From: Neorhizobium sp. NCHU2750
GTDB lineage: Bacteria > Pseudomonadota > Alphaproteobacteria > Rhizobiales > Rhizobiaceae
Assembly: GCF_003597675.1 (NCBI RefSeq)
Contig: NZ_CP030828.1
Location: 508,001-572,000 of the forward strand
Length of the DNA stretch: 64,000 nucleotides
Direction: 5' to 3'
Position 1 is the stretch's first letter; each line of letters opens with the position of its first letter. A program made the position numbers and the translations under genes. The notes beneath the pieces were generated by a model. It saw only the letters and a list, made by a program, of their open reading frames with translations. It had not been told where the DNA came from and did no database searches. This document shows positions 26,789 through 35,139 of this stretch, piece after piece.

Positions 26789-26805
26789 ATTGGTTCTTAT
26801 TGGTT
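26789..26805. promoter_or_regulatory. Direct repeat of ATTGGTT upstream of the GntR gene
   Basis: ATTGGTT occurs at 26789-26795 and 26799-26805, ten bases apart (one helical turn), ending 33 bp before the GntR start. It is the same half-site as in the palindrome at 26625-26642, pointing to autoregulation. Confidence 0.55.
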
Positions 26806-26838
26806 CAAATGGTTTGCAGGGCAATTGGAAGGACGGCT

Positions 26839-27522
26839 ATGTCACCGGTGGCGAAGGAAAAGATTCTAGACATACTGCGGGCGGCTATCGGCGAAGCGGA
26901 TACGCGGTTCGTCAATGACGACCGTCTGCTGCCGGAAAGGGAACTCAGTGCGGCTCTCGGTGTCGGGAGGCGGCTTCTGCGTGAGGCCCTGAACACATTG
27001 GAGGGTGAAGGGTTGCTGTTTCGCAAGCAGGGGCAGGGCACGTTCATCCGTGAAGTCAATGCCAAGACGACGAGCCTGAGGTCGCTGACCAACCGCACCA
27101 GTCCGCATGATATCATAGAGGTCCGGCAGGATATCGAGCCGATCCTGGCCGGCCTTTCGGCCATGCGCGCGACACAGATCGAGATAGAGCAGATGAAGCA
27201 TTTCGTTCGCCGGGCGGCGCTGGCCGACAGCCCGGACGAATACGAACAATGGGATAGCGCCTTCCATTCGAAAATCGCCGAAAGCGTGCGCAACAGCATG
27301 TATTGGAGCATATTCCGGCTGATCAATTCGGTTCGCAAGGAACATCATTGGGTCAGTTCCCGCTCGCGTGTCTTCATCGCCGGCGTCAGCAAGGAAATGG
27401 TGCAGCAGCACGAGGCGATCGTCGATGCGATCCAGGCGCGCAATGTGCGCGCGGCCGAGGAAGCAATGCGTCACCACATCATGACTGCAGGCGTGCGTAT
27501 TCACGAAGCCGAACGAAATTAG
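26839..27522 (+). CDS. GntR-family (FadR/FCD subfamily) transcriptional regulator
   Basis: A 227-residue regulator. The N-terminal winged helix has 'LLPERELSAALGVGRRLLREALNTLEGEGLLFRKQGQGTF'-type organisation (residues about 30-75). The C-terminal FCD domain supplies metal or ligand residues Asp in 'WDSAFHSKIAE' and His in 'HEAIVDAI' and 'HHIM'. ATG 26839 follows GGAAGGA; the earlier in-frame start at 26800 lies within the repeated half-sites. It is divergent from the ABC/gamma-glutamyltransferase operon and most likely represses it until the substrate binds. Confidence 0.9.
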   Translation: MSPVAKEKILDILRAAIGEADTRFVNDDRLLPERELSAALGVGRRLLREALNTLEGEGLLFRKQGQGTFIREVNAKTTSLRSLTNRTSPHDIIEVRQDIEPILAGLSAMRATQIEIEQMKHFVRRAALADSPDEYEQWDSAFHSKIAESVRNSMYWSIFRLINSVRKEHHWVSSRSRVFIAGVSKEMVQQHEAIVDAIQARNVRAAEEAMRHHIMTAGVRIHEAERN

Positions 27523-27531
27523 TCGAGGGAG

Positions 27532-27555
27532 CATCCCGATCTGTCGACCGGGATG
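27532..27555. terminator. Hairpin between convergent GntR and SDR genes
   Basis: CATCCCG (27532-27538) and CGGGATG (27549-27555) form a 7-bp stem with a 10-base loop, starting 10 bp after the GntR stop and ending 30 bp before the SDR stop. The T tract is weak, so termination strength is uncertain. Confidence 0.5.
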
Positions 27556-27584
27556 GTTCTGATGGCGGCCAGTCTTTCGGGGAT

Positions 27585-28298
27585 TTAGAATTGCGCCTTG
27601 CCGATCGAGGCGCCGCCGTCGACATGCAGTGTCTGGCCAGTCATGAAGGCCGCATCGTCCGACAGAAGGAAGGCAATCGCGGCGGCAATTTCCTCCGGCG
27701 TGCCGAAGCGGCGCATTGGTACACCTGCGAGATAGCGCGCTTCTCCGGTGCTGCCGGGCGCATTGTTGGCCCGGAACAGCTCTGTTTCGGTCGGCCCCGG
27801 GGCAACGGCGTTGACCGTAATGCCATCTGTTGCAAGTTCCAGCGCCCAGCTTCGGGTGAAGCTTTCGAGCGCGGCCTTGGCCGCGGCATAGCTGGTGCGC
27901 TCGATGCTGCCCAGAACCGTCAGGCTGGAAATGTTGACGATCCTGCCCCAGCCGCGTGCCTTCATGCCCGGCAGCGCAGCCTGTGCCGCAATCAGCGCCG
28001 GATGCAGGTTGACCCTTAGCACTTCATCGAGCGTATCGAGCGCGATGTCGCCCAGCGGTGCCGCTCCGACGAGGCCGACATTGTTCACGATGCCGTCGAT
28101 CGCGCCGTCACGGACAATGTCCGTCAATCGGCCGGATGCATCGTGAGTACCGAGATCAAGCCGATGCAGGTGACCCGGAAAGGCGTCGACCGCGTTGCGT
28201 GCAATACCGATGACGTTGTCGCCCTGCCTGGATAGCCGGTTCGCAAGAGCGAGACCGATGCCTTTGCTGGCGCCAGTGATCAGGAATGTTTTCTTCAT
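27585..28298 (-). CDS. Short-chain dehydrogenase/reductase
   Basis: Classical SDR, 237 residues: cofactor motif 'GASKGIG', 'NNVGLVG' in place of NNAG, catalytic Ser in 'VNISSLTVLG', and Tyr/Lys in 'YAAAKAA'. Last gene of a minus-strand group (glutathione transferase, crotonase, peroxiredoxin, SDR) spaced 58-105 bp apart and divergent from a LysR gene. It likely reduces or oxidises a carbonyl compound handled by that group. Confidence 0.88.
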   Translation of the reverse strand: MKKTFLITGASKGIGLALANRLSRQGDNVIGIARNAVDAFPGHLHRLDLGTHDASGRLTDIVRDGAIDGIVNNVGLVGAAPLGDIALDTLDEVLRVNLHPALIAAQAALPGMKARGWGRIVNISSLTVLGSIERTSYAAAKAALESFTRSWALELATDGITVNAVAPGPTETELFRANNAPGSTGEARYLAGVPMRRFGTPEEIAAAIAFLLSDDAAFMTGQTLHVDGGASIGKAQF

Positions 28299-28356
28299 CG
28301 CAAATCCTTTCGGCTCTGCGCCGGTTCGGAACAGGGCCTTAAATCTTGGGGGTGGA

Positions 28357-29031
28357 TCAGGCGGCGAGGCTGGCTGTGCGGCGCAGCGCTGGCAGCATGT
28401 CTTCCGGCTCGGGGCGGCGGGTATAATCCGGGTTCACCTCGGCATAGAGGATCACGCCATCCTGGCCGACGACGTAGCGGGCCGGCATCGGCAGGGTCCA
28501 GCTCGGATCGCCATTGAAGGCCGGAAGGTCATTCTTCAGCGACTTGTAGAGCTCGATCAGATAATCCTGCATCTCGAAGCGCAGGCCGAAGGCTGCTGCG
28601 ACATCGTTATGCGGGTCCGACAAGATCGGGAAGGTCAGGTTGTTCTGACGTACCGACTTGCGGCTATTGACCGGGTTCTGCGGCGAGATGGCGACGAGCT
28701 TTGCGCCGAGCGCCTCGAACTGCGGCAGCACTTCCTGCAGGGCCTGAAGCTCCATGTTGCAATAGGGGCACCAGACACCGCGATAGAAGCTGATCACCAG
28801 CGGACCATACGCCAGAAGATCGGCGGAGGAGACCGGATTGCCGTCAGGATCCGATAGCGTGAAGTCCGGCAGCTTGTCGCCGGCCTTGAGCGCCTTCTGG
28901 GCGGCACCCGAGGCGATCAGTTCCGCGGTCGCGCGGTGCATCGTCTCGATCACCGAGTAAGGGACGTTATACGGCGGCTTGCCGGCTTCGAAATCGGCCT
29001 TGAAGGCATCGAGCTTGGATTGAAGTGTCAT
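28357..29031 (-). CDS. Peroxiredoxin-like protein (AhpC/TSA family)
   Basis: Thioredoxin-fold protein of 224 residues with a CxxC centre, Cys88 and Cys91 in 'GVWCPYC', the arrangement of peroxiredoxin-like proteins that reduce peroxides. A long N-terminal helical part (about 50 residues) precedes the thioredoxin domain, as in the rhizobial AhpC/TSA group. ATG 29031 is preferred to ATG 29037 because AAGGAG is then seven bases away. Part of the LysR-divergent group, suggesting a role in oxidative or electrophile stress. Confidence 0.85.
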   Translation of the reverse strand: MTLQSKLDAFKADFEAGKPPYNVPYSVIETMHRATAELIASGAAQKALKAGDKLPDFTLSDPDGNPVSSADLLAYGPLVISFYRGVWCPYCNMELQALQEVLPQFEALGAKLVAISPQNPVNSRKSVRQNNLTFPILSDPHNDVAAAFGLRFEMQDYLIELYKSLKNDLPAFNGDPSWTLPMPARYVVGQDGVILYAEVNPDYTRRPEPEDMLPALRRTASLAA

Positions 29032-29136
29032 GGTCATTCTCCTTGAACTGGACTGGGAACTGGAATTGGATTGGGAGCTGCGGGCATGCCGAACCTCGGG
29101 ATCTGCCCCGACGTCCGGCCATGGATGAGGACGTGG

Positions 29137-29907
29137 TCAGCCGTTGGCGGCCATCGAGCGGGCGACTTCTGCGGCACTGATCCCTTCGAGTGCGAGGCCG
29201 TAACCACCTTCCTGGTCGATGATCCGGCGCAGCTTCTGGGTCAGAGCGATGCGGGTGTAGCTCGAGGTGAGCGGCGGCAGCGCGGCGATGCCTTCGGCAA
29301 TCTCGTGAGCGCGGGCAAGTAGCCTGTCAGCCGGTACGATCTCGTTGACGACGCCCCAGTCCTTGGCGGTTGCCGCATCGAGCACCTGGCGGGAGAGGAT
29401 GAAATAGCGGCCGCGAATGCTGCCGATCACTTCCGGCCAGAGCAGGTTGACGCCATCACCGGGGACGATGCCGAAATCGAAATGTGGCTTGTCTTGGAAG
29501 ACGGTCTCCGGCGTGGCGAGGATGATGTCGGTCAGGAGGGCATATTCCGAGTGAAGCAGGACCGGGCCGTTCAGCGCGGTAATCATCGGCACCTCGATGT
29601 CGAGGATGTTCATCAGAACCTTGCGGCCCTCGCGGAAGATCTTGTCATAGCCGCGCGGCGAGAAGAAATCGAAGCCTTCCGGGCTGATTGCATCCATGAA
29701 GGCATCGCCCGAGCCGGTGAGGATGACGACGCGGTTTTCGGTATCGGCGCCGATCTGATGGAAGAGATCGACGAACTGCTCATGGGTGTGGCCGTTGAAG
29801 AGCAGTTTGCCGCCATCGGTATGCAGGGCGACTTCGAGGACGCCGCTCGGCGAACGGGTCAGGCGAGCGTTGGCGAAGGAATTCTTGTAGGTATCGAATT
29901 TGGACAT
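29137..29907 (-). CDS. Crotonase-family hydrolase, 6-oxocamphor hydrolase-like
   Basis: Crotonase-fold protein of 256 residues. It lacks the usual GGG oxyanion stretch; instead 'NGPVLLHSEYALLTDI' and 'FQDKPHFDFGIVPGDG' match 6-oxocamphor hydrolase, which splits cyclic beta-diketones by a retro-Claisen reaction. His119, His142, Asp151 and Glu241 fall exactly three residues before the catalytic set I recall for that enzyme (His122, His145, Asp154, Glu244). A C-C hydrolase acting on a beta-diketone is therefore more likely than an enoyl-CoA hydratase. ATG 29907 has AAGGAG at seven bases; the upstream extension is unconserved. Neighbours are glutathione transferase and peroxiredoxin genes. Confidence 0.78.
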   Translation of the reverse strand: MSKFDTYKNSFANARLTRSPSGVLEVALHTDGGKLLFNGHTHEQFVDLFHQIGADTENRVVILTGSGDAFMDAISPEGFDFFSPRGYDKIFREGRKVLMNILDIEVPMITALNGPVLLHSEYALLTDIILATPETVFQDKPHFDFGIVPGDGVNLLWPEVIGSIRGRYFILSRQVLDAATAKDWGVVNEIVPADRLLARAHEIAEGIAALPPLTSSYTRIALTQKLRRIIDQEGGYGLALEGISAAEVARSMAANG

Positions 29908-29990
29908 GGTGGTACTCCTTGGTGCCCGGGTTTTGCGGTAGGGGTTGAAGGAAAAGCGGGAAAGGAAGCGCATTTGTCAGAGGCGGGTTG

Positions 29991-30635
29991 TCAGGCTGCA
30001 GAGGCTGGCATTTCGACCAGCGCCTCGACCCGGGCGATCGCCCGCTGTACGGCGGGGCGAGAGGCGATTACCTCGTACCAGCGGGACAGGTTGGGGCGGT
30101 CGTCGAGCGACAGGCCGGGGAACTGGCGGCGCCATAGCCAGCCGAAATGGGCGATGTCGGCGATGGTGAATTCATTGCCAGCGACGAACGCCTGGCCGGC
30201 GAGCTTGTTATCGAGCAGCCCGAGGATCCGTTCAGCTTCGGTGACGAAACGGGCTTCTGCGATCGGCTGCGGTTCCGGGGAAGAGCGACGGAAGAAGCCG
30301 GCATTTCCGAAGGCTGGGCTGAGCGCGGAAGCGTGGAAGAAGAGTTGCTCGAACACCCGTGCCCTGCCGATGGCATCGGACGGCAGGAGCTTGCCGGTCT
30401 CTTCCGCAAGGTGGACGAGGATGGCAGCGCTTTCCGTCAGGACGAGCGGCTCGCCGGCAAGGTCATTCACCAGGACCGGCACCTTGCCGTTCGGGTTAAG
30501 CGTCAGGAAAGCTTCGGCCTTCTGCTCGCCCTTGCGCACGTTGATCGGCTTCAGTTCGTAGGCGAGGCCCATCTCTTCCAGCGCGATCGGAACCTTGACG
30601 CTGTTGGGCGTGGCGAATGCATGAACTTCGATCAT
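29991..30635 (-). CDS. Glutathione S-transferase
   Basis: A 214-residue GST. The N-terminal thioredoxin-like domain reads 'FATPNSVKVPIALEEMGL', with 'NGKVPVLV' carrying the cis-Pro and 'LTESAAILVHLAE' carrying the glutathione-binding Glu-Ser. The C-terminal helical domain includes 'FTIADIAHFGWL', the usual N-capping motif. ATG 30635 follows GGAGACAG. Conjugates glutathione to electrophiles or reduces them. First gene of the group divergent from LysR 30746. Confidence 0.9.
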   Translation of the reverse strand: MIEVHAFATPNSVKVPIALEEMGLAYELKPINVRKGEQKAEAFLTLNPNGKVPVLVNDLAGEPLVLTESAAILVHLAEETGKLLPSDAIGRARVFEQLFFHASALSPAFGNAGFFRRSSPEPQPIAEARFVTEAERILGLLDNKLAGQAFVAGNEFTIADIAHFGWLWRRQFPGLSLDDRPNLSRWYEVIASRPAVQRAIARVEALVEMPASAA

Positions 30636-30745
30636 TTCTGTCTCCATCGACTGTCTGCGTTGTCGTTGGAGAGAGTTATGACCATTCCTGAAATATTGCG
30701 GCAGCGAGCCTGAGGCGATAATGCTTATTCCATTGGAGAATAGGC

Positions 30746-31627
30746 ATGGACAGATTTCAGGCGATGACGGCCTTCGTGCGGGTGGTGGAAACCGGATCGT
30801 TTTCGGCTGCAGCGCGGCACATCGGGATTGGTCAGCCGGCGATCTCGAAGACGATCGCGCAGTTGGAAGATAGGCTGCAGGTTCGCCTGCTGGTCCGCTC
30901 TACCCATGGATTGACCCCTACGGATGCCGGATTGCGCTATTTCGAGAGGGCCAAGGCTGCCATCCATGAAGCGGACGAGGCGGATATGGTGGCGAAGGGC
31001 GCAGGTGCCGGACTTTCGGGCCGCCTGCGGGTCTGCGCTGCGACGACTTTTGCCCGGATAATGATACTGCCGCATCTACCGAAATTCATGGATGCGCATC
31101 CCGATCTGGACGTGGATATCATCCTGGACGACCGGGTCATTGACCTCGTTGCCGAGGGGATCGACCTCGCACTTCGCATGGGGGAATTGTCAGACTCGTC
31201 GGCGGTGGCTAGGCGGATTGCTGTCGGTCGTCGTTCGGTGATTGCGACACCCGCCTATATCGAGCGGCATGGTAGTCCCCAGGTGCCCGCCGATCTCGCG
31301 ACCCATCAGGCGGTTGTCTATACCCAGCTCGGCAATAGCTGGACCTTTACCCGTCAGGGTACGGAGGCATCGGTTGCGGTGTCCGGCCGGGTTCGCTTCA
31401 GCGCTGCGGAAGGCATCCGAACGGCAGTTCTCGCCGATATGGGACTTGCTGTCGCCTCCGACTGGATGTTTGCGCCGGAACTCGCCAGTGGTGCGGTCCA
31501 GAGGTTACTGCCGGATTGGTCGCTTCCTGCTCTCGATCTCTGGGTGGTATTCCCGACGGGAAGATTGGCGACGGCGAAAGCCCGCGCCTTCGCCGATTTC
31601 GTGGGAGAGGTAATGGCCGGTTCATAG
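30746..31627 (+). CDS. LysR-family transcriptional regulator
   Basis: LysR regulator of 293 residues of the AaeR/DsdC-like 'MDRFQAMTAFVRVVETGSFSAAA' type, HTH with 'GQPAISKTIAQLE', and an effector domain from about 90. GGAGA precedes ATG 30746. TATTC-N7-GAATA (30726-30742) overlaps the ribosome site and may allow autorepression. It is divergent from the GST-crotonase-peroxiredoxin-SDR group and probably regulates it. Confidence 0.9.
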   Translation: MDRFQAMTAFVRVVETGSFSAAARHIGIGQPAISKTIAQLEDRLQVRLLVRSTHGLTPTDAGLRYFERAKAAIHEADEADMVAKGAGAGLSGRLRVCAATTFARIMILPHLPKFMDAHPDLDVDIILDDRVIDLVAEGIDLALRMGELSDSSAVARRIAVGRRSVIATPAYIERHGSPQVPADLATHQAVVYTQLGNSWTFTRQGTEASVAVSGRVRFSAAEGIRTAVLADMGLAVASDWMFAPELASGAVQRLLPDWSLPALDLWVVFPTGRLATAKARAFADFVGEVMAGS

Positions 31628-31686
31628 CGCTGCAACTAACCTGACCGCGCTGTCTTCGGGATTCGACGAACGATAAATCTGCAGTT

Positions 31687-32826
31687 TCAAACAGCGCCGG
31701 TAACCGCGCTGCCAATATCGATGCCATCGAAGCTTTGCGGCAAAGATACCGAATAAATTGCAAAAGGTGTTTCGGCCAGACCGCCCGGTTCCCGCGGTTT
31801 GCGCGGCACATAAAGGTGACGGTCGGCCGAGATGAAGGCGCCGTCGGGCCGGACGAAATCAGGGTCGGAGGTGAAGGTGGCTGTCTTTCCGGATGGAGAA
31901 AGCAGCGTGATCTTGCCGGTCTTGGTCTCGCAGAAATAGAAATTCCCAAGCGTATCCATGGCGCAACCGCTCGAAAATTCGATATCGGCCACGTGCTGGA
32001 CTTTTTTCTCAAGCTCGTCGTCGGCCATTTCGGCATCGTTCAGATACCGTGTCTCCACCTTGAAGAGTGGGCCCGTCGGCGCCGCCCAGAAAAGCCATTC
32101 GCCATCCTGGCTGATTTCGATCATGTCGCTGTTCGGGGGCGTAAACGGCTTTTCCTTGGCGTCCGGCTGGAGCGCAAGGGTCATCTTGACCTCCTTGGCC
32201 AGCATCGGCTTGCGGCCCGATAGGCGACGCGTCGTCTTCCCTATATCAAAGTCATGTACGATGATCGCGCCAAGCCCGGAATCGGTAACGTACATTTTCG
32301 ATCCGTGAAAACGCAGGTCGTTCATCTTGGCGCCGGCGGGCAGGATGCTATCGTCAAAACGCAGCACCTTCAGGATTTCGCCGGTATCCGACGAAAGCTG
32401 GACGATCTTTTGCGCGCCCGGCTGCGGGGTGGAAAACTGCTCGGGAAATGCATCGGCGCTGAGCGACCCCTGATCCACGACCCACACGGTATCATCCGCA
32501 AAGACATGGACCGAATTCAGGTAAACGAAAGCGTTGCGACCATCGGCGCCTGGCTTCCATGCGTTCCAGCCATTCCCGGGGAAAGGGAGCATCTTGCCGT
32601 TCTGATCACGTCGGGCGAGGGCAGGCGTGTCCTCTTTCGGGGTATATCGAGGGCAGCCAAGAAACAGCATGTTCTTGCTGGTAAGTGCCACCTGATTTGC
32701 CATCCAGGGCGACCTGACAGCTACTGAGAGTTTCAACGGTGCCTCCGCCCTTGAAATGGCGGGGAACGCTCCCGAAACACCGAGAGCACCGGCACCTGCG
32801 ATCAATGTCCGCCGAGTTAGATCCAC
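31687..32826 (-). CDS. Major royal jelly protein/yellow-like beta-propeller, Tat-exported
   Basis: A 379-residue protein with an N-terminal twin-arginine signal ('LTRRTLIAGAGALG' ending near 'SRAEA'). The rest has the features of the MRJP/yellow family, a six-bladed propeller related to SMP-30: 'DDTVWVVDQG', 'MNDLRFHGSKMYVTDSGLGAIIVHDF' split over two blades, 'RRLSG' and 'GCAMDTLGNFYFCET'. GTG 32826 is chosen as start because AAGGAG lies seven bases away, leaving a compact Tat signal. Bacterial members are uncharacterised; a lactonase-like role in the periplasm is possible. It is preceded by a terminator and appears monocistronic. Confidence 0.75.
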   Translation of the reverse strand: MDLTRRTLIAGAGALGVSGAFPAISRAEAPLKLSVAVRSPWMANQVALTSKNMLFLGCPRYTPKEDTPALARRDQNGKMLPFPGNGWNAWKPGADGRNAFVYLNSVHVFADDTVWVVDQGSLSADAFPEQFSTPQPGAQKIVQLSSDTGEILKVLRFDDSILPAGAKMNDLRFHGSKMYVTDSGLGAIIVHDFDIGKTTRRLSGRKPMLAKEVKMTLALQPDAKEKPFTPPNSDMIEISQDGEWLFWAAPTGPLFKVETRYLNDAEMADDELEKKVQHVADIEFSSGCAMDTLGNFYFCETKTGKITLLSPSGKTATFTSDPDFVRPDGAFISADRHLYVPRKPREPGGLAETPFAIYSVSLPQSFDGIDIGSAVTGAV

Positions 32827-32854
32827 GAGCAAACTCCTTGTCAGTCAAAGGGAA

Positions 32855-32877
32855 AGCCGGGATGATAAGTCCCGGCT
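32855..32877 (-). terminator. Terminator-like hairpin after the Old Yellow Enzyme operon
   Basis: AGCCGGGA (32855-32862) pairs with TCCCGGCT (32870-32877) around a 7-base loop. On the minus strand it is followed by TTTCCCTTT, so it can end transcription from the operon at 32989-36363. Confidence 0.65.
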
Positions 32878-32928
32878 CTCGTTCGGGGCGTCATCTGCCC
32901 ATAAAGAGCATGCCCTGTAAAATCACAG

Positions 32929-32978
32929 GAACGAAATCGGCTCGAATGGCGGTCGTTTTCCAAACGCCGATTTCGTTC
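32929..32978. repeat. 13-bp inverted repeat with 24-base loop
   Basis: GAACGAAATCGGC (32929-32941) and its complement (32966-32978) form a perfect 13-bp stem 10 bp after the Old Yellow Enzyme stop. A smaller palindromic element, CTGT-N6-ACAG (32915-32928), abuts it. Together with the next hairpin they make a three-hairpin 3' end. Confidence 0.6.
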
Positions 32979-32988
32979 GGGTTGCCTG

Positions 32989-34104
32989 TTATTGTGCGGC
33001 GCCCTTGCCAGCTCCACGATAGCGCGAGAGCCAATGTGCATAAGGTGCAGGCAGCGTCCAGGCAGGTCGCTCTTCGCCCAGAGCGATCGCTACCTGATAG
33101 GGATAGTGCGGATCTGCAAGCATTGCGCGGCCGACCATGACGATATCCATCTGCCCAGTCGCCACAGCCTTCTCGATGTCCTGGGGCGCGTCAACGCACC
33201 AGGCGGACGCGACCGGCATACCGGCTTCCTTGCGCACGCGACCGGTAGTCGGCACAAGGAAGGACGGCCCCCACGGAACCTTGGCGTCCATGGTGGAGAA
33301 GCCCATGCTGACATTCATGAGGTCAAGGCCACCATCGCGCAGTGTCTTGGTCAGTGTGATGGCTTCTGACAAAGTCTCCTCATCGCGACCATCGAATTCG
33401 ATGACGCCGAAACGTGCCGTCAACGGAAGGTTTTCCGGCCAAACCTTGCGCACTGCTTCGAAGGTTTCGATGATGAAGCGGCTGCGACCTGCGGCGTCAC
33501 CGCCATAGGCATCCGTGCGCTTGTTGGCATGCACCGAGAAGAAGCTTTGTGCCAGATAGCCGTGGGCGAAATGCAGTTCGAGCCATTCGAAGCCGGCCTG
33601 CAGTGCACGCTTGGCTGCTGCGACGAAATCTGTCTTCACGCGTTCGATGTCGGCGATCGTCATTTCCCGCGGCGTCTTGGACAGGCCACCGCCGAAGGGG
33701 ATGGCGGATGGAGAGATGGTTTCCCAGCCGCGCGGATCGCCATCGGCAATGTGGTCGTCACCTTCCCACGGAAGGTTGGCGCTGGCCTTGCGACCGGCAT
33801 GGCCGATCTGGATGCCGGGAACCGACCCGGCTGCCTTGATAGCGGCGGTGATGCGGGCCATGCCTTCGATCTGTTCGTCTTTCCATAGGCCGGTGCAGCC
33901 AGGCGTGATGCGGCCATCGGCCGAAACACCCGTGGCCTCGACCACGACCAAACCGGCGCCACCGCGGGCAAGGCCCGCATAGTGAGCCCAATGCCATTCG
34001 TTGGTGAAGCCGTCCTTGGCGCTGTATTGACACATCGGCGGAACGGCGATGCGGTTGCGGAGTGTTACGTCCTTGAGCTTGAAAGTCTGAAAAGCTGCAG
34101 ACAT
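32989..34104 (-). CDS. Old Yellow Enzyme-family NADH:flavin oxidoreductase
   Basis: FMN-dependent ene-reductase of 371 residues. Cys25 and Tyr27 in 'PPMCQYSA' place it in the YqjM/thermophilic-like class, and His178/His181 in 'LHFAHGYL' are the substrate-anchoring pair. 'IVMVGRAMLADP' is the phosphate-binding region. Reduces activated C=C bonds of enals, enones or nitro compounds. Last gene of a minus-strand group with a reductase, DJ-1 and VOC proteins, consistent with handling of reactive carbonyls. Confidence 0.93.
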   Translation of the reverse strand: MSAAFQTFKLKDVTLRNRIAVPPMCQYSAKDGFTNEWHWAHYAGLARGGAGLVVVEATGVSADGRITPGCTGLWKDEQIEGMARITAAIKAAGSVPGIQIGHAGRKASANLPWEGDDHIADGDPRGWETISPSAIPFGGGLSKTPREMTIADIERVKTDFVAAAKRALQAGFEWLELHFAHGYLAQSFFSVHANKRTDAYGGDAAGRSRFIIETFEAVRKVWPENLPLTARFGVIEFDGRDEETLSEAITLTKTLRDGGLDLMNVSMGFSTMDAKVPWGPSFLVPTTGRVRKEAGMPVASAWCVDAPQDIEKAVATGQMDIVMVGRAMLADPHYPYQVAIALGEERPAWTLPAPYAHWLSRYRGAGKGAAQ

Positions 34105-34126
34105 TGCTTATCCTCGATTTCTATCG

Positions 34127-35128
34127 TCAGTTCACTTTGATCAGCGGCTTGCCACTGAACGATCGGTTTTGCAGGCCCGCCAGAAGTTCCGGCAGGTCGG
34201 AGAAGTCGCGCATGATCAACGGCTCCGGCTGAATGCGTCGATCTGCGATCTGCTTCATGATGGTCTCGCCGGCGGCCATCAAGCGGGTCCAGGCCTCATT
34301 GTTTCCGAAGGTGTGCAGCGCGCCGAGCGCCACTTCGTGGACGGACAGGCATTGGCTGAACGGATTGCAGGGCCATGTGGCCAGCCGGTCCTGGACGCAA
34401 ACGATATGCCCGTTCGCTTCCAGCGCCGGAGCAAGCTGTGCGGCATGGGCGCCGCTGACCGTGTCTATAACCGCAAAAAATCGACCAAGCATGTCACCAG
34501 GCAGGTCGGCGTTCGGTTCGATTGGGCCGGCAATCAGGTGCCGTACCCCATAACCACGCAGGCGGTTCCAATGGCGCTCGTTGCACATGGCCATGACCGA
34601 AAACCCGCGTTGCAGCGCGAACTGAACCAGATAATTGCCAACGGCGCCACCGGCGCCGCTGACCAGCAGATAGGCGCCCGGTCGAACCGGGATCTTTTCG
34701 ATCGACAGCCAGGCAGTCAGCGCGGGGCACGGCAGGCTCGCCGCCATAGGCAAGCCGAACCCATCCGGCAGCCGCATCAGCGCCCGTGCATCAACCGGCG
34801 TATATTCGGCAAAACTGCCCTGCTTATGGAGGTTCTGGTGGTAACAGACGCGTTTGCCGATGAGGTGTTTCAGGCTTGCGCTGCCCACGGCGGCCACGAT
34901 ACCGGCGCCATCAACGCCGGTCACGTGTCCATCGGTCCAGGATGGGAGGCCATGCAGCACCTTCCAATCCACTGGATTGAGCCCGATGATTTCGTTGCGC
35001 ACAAGCACTTCATCTCTTCCCGGGGTTGCCACGGCAATACGGGACAGCCTCAGGGCGCTGGGGCTGTCACTGCCATGCCATGTCCAGGCACGCTGCATGC
35101 TTGGCAGGGATGTCGGTGCTTCAGGCAT
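34127..35128 (-). CDS. Medium-chain dehydrogenase/reductase, quinone-oxidoreductase-like
   Basis: MDR-family NAD(P)H oxidoreductase of 333 residues. The GroES-like N-terminal domain has 'NPVDWKVLHG' and 'GVDGAGIVAAVG'; the Rossmann domain has 'VSGAGGAVGNYLVQFA'. The structural zinc cysteines are absent, as in quinone reductases and enoyl reductases. GGAGAAG precedes ATG 35128, 11 bp after the DJ-1 gene stop. Probably reduces quinones or alpha,beta-unsaturated carbonyls. Confidence 0.88.
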   Translation of the reverse strand: MPEAPTSLPSMQRAWTWHGSDSPSALRLSRIAVATPGRDEVLVRNEIIGLNPVDWKVLHGLPSWTDGHVTGVDGAGIVAAVGSASLKHLIGKRVCYHQNLHKQGSFAEYTPVDARALMRLPDGFGLPMAASLPCPALTAWLSIEKIPVRPGAYLLVSGAGGAVGNYLVQFALQRGFSVMAMCNERHWNRLRGYGVRHLIAGPIEPNADLPGDMLGRFFAVIDTVSGAHAAQLAPALEANGHIVCVQDRLATWPCNPFSQCLSVHEVALGALHTFGNNEAWTRLMAAGETIMKQIADRRIQPEPLIMRDFSDLPELLAGLQNRSFSGKPLIKVN

Positions 35129-35139
35129 ATCTTCTCCGA

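Noticed and set aside
25287..26918. 543-codon + strand frame spanning the binding-protein region
   Set aside because: It crosses two minus-strand genes with clear motifs and a divergent promoter; antisense shadow.
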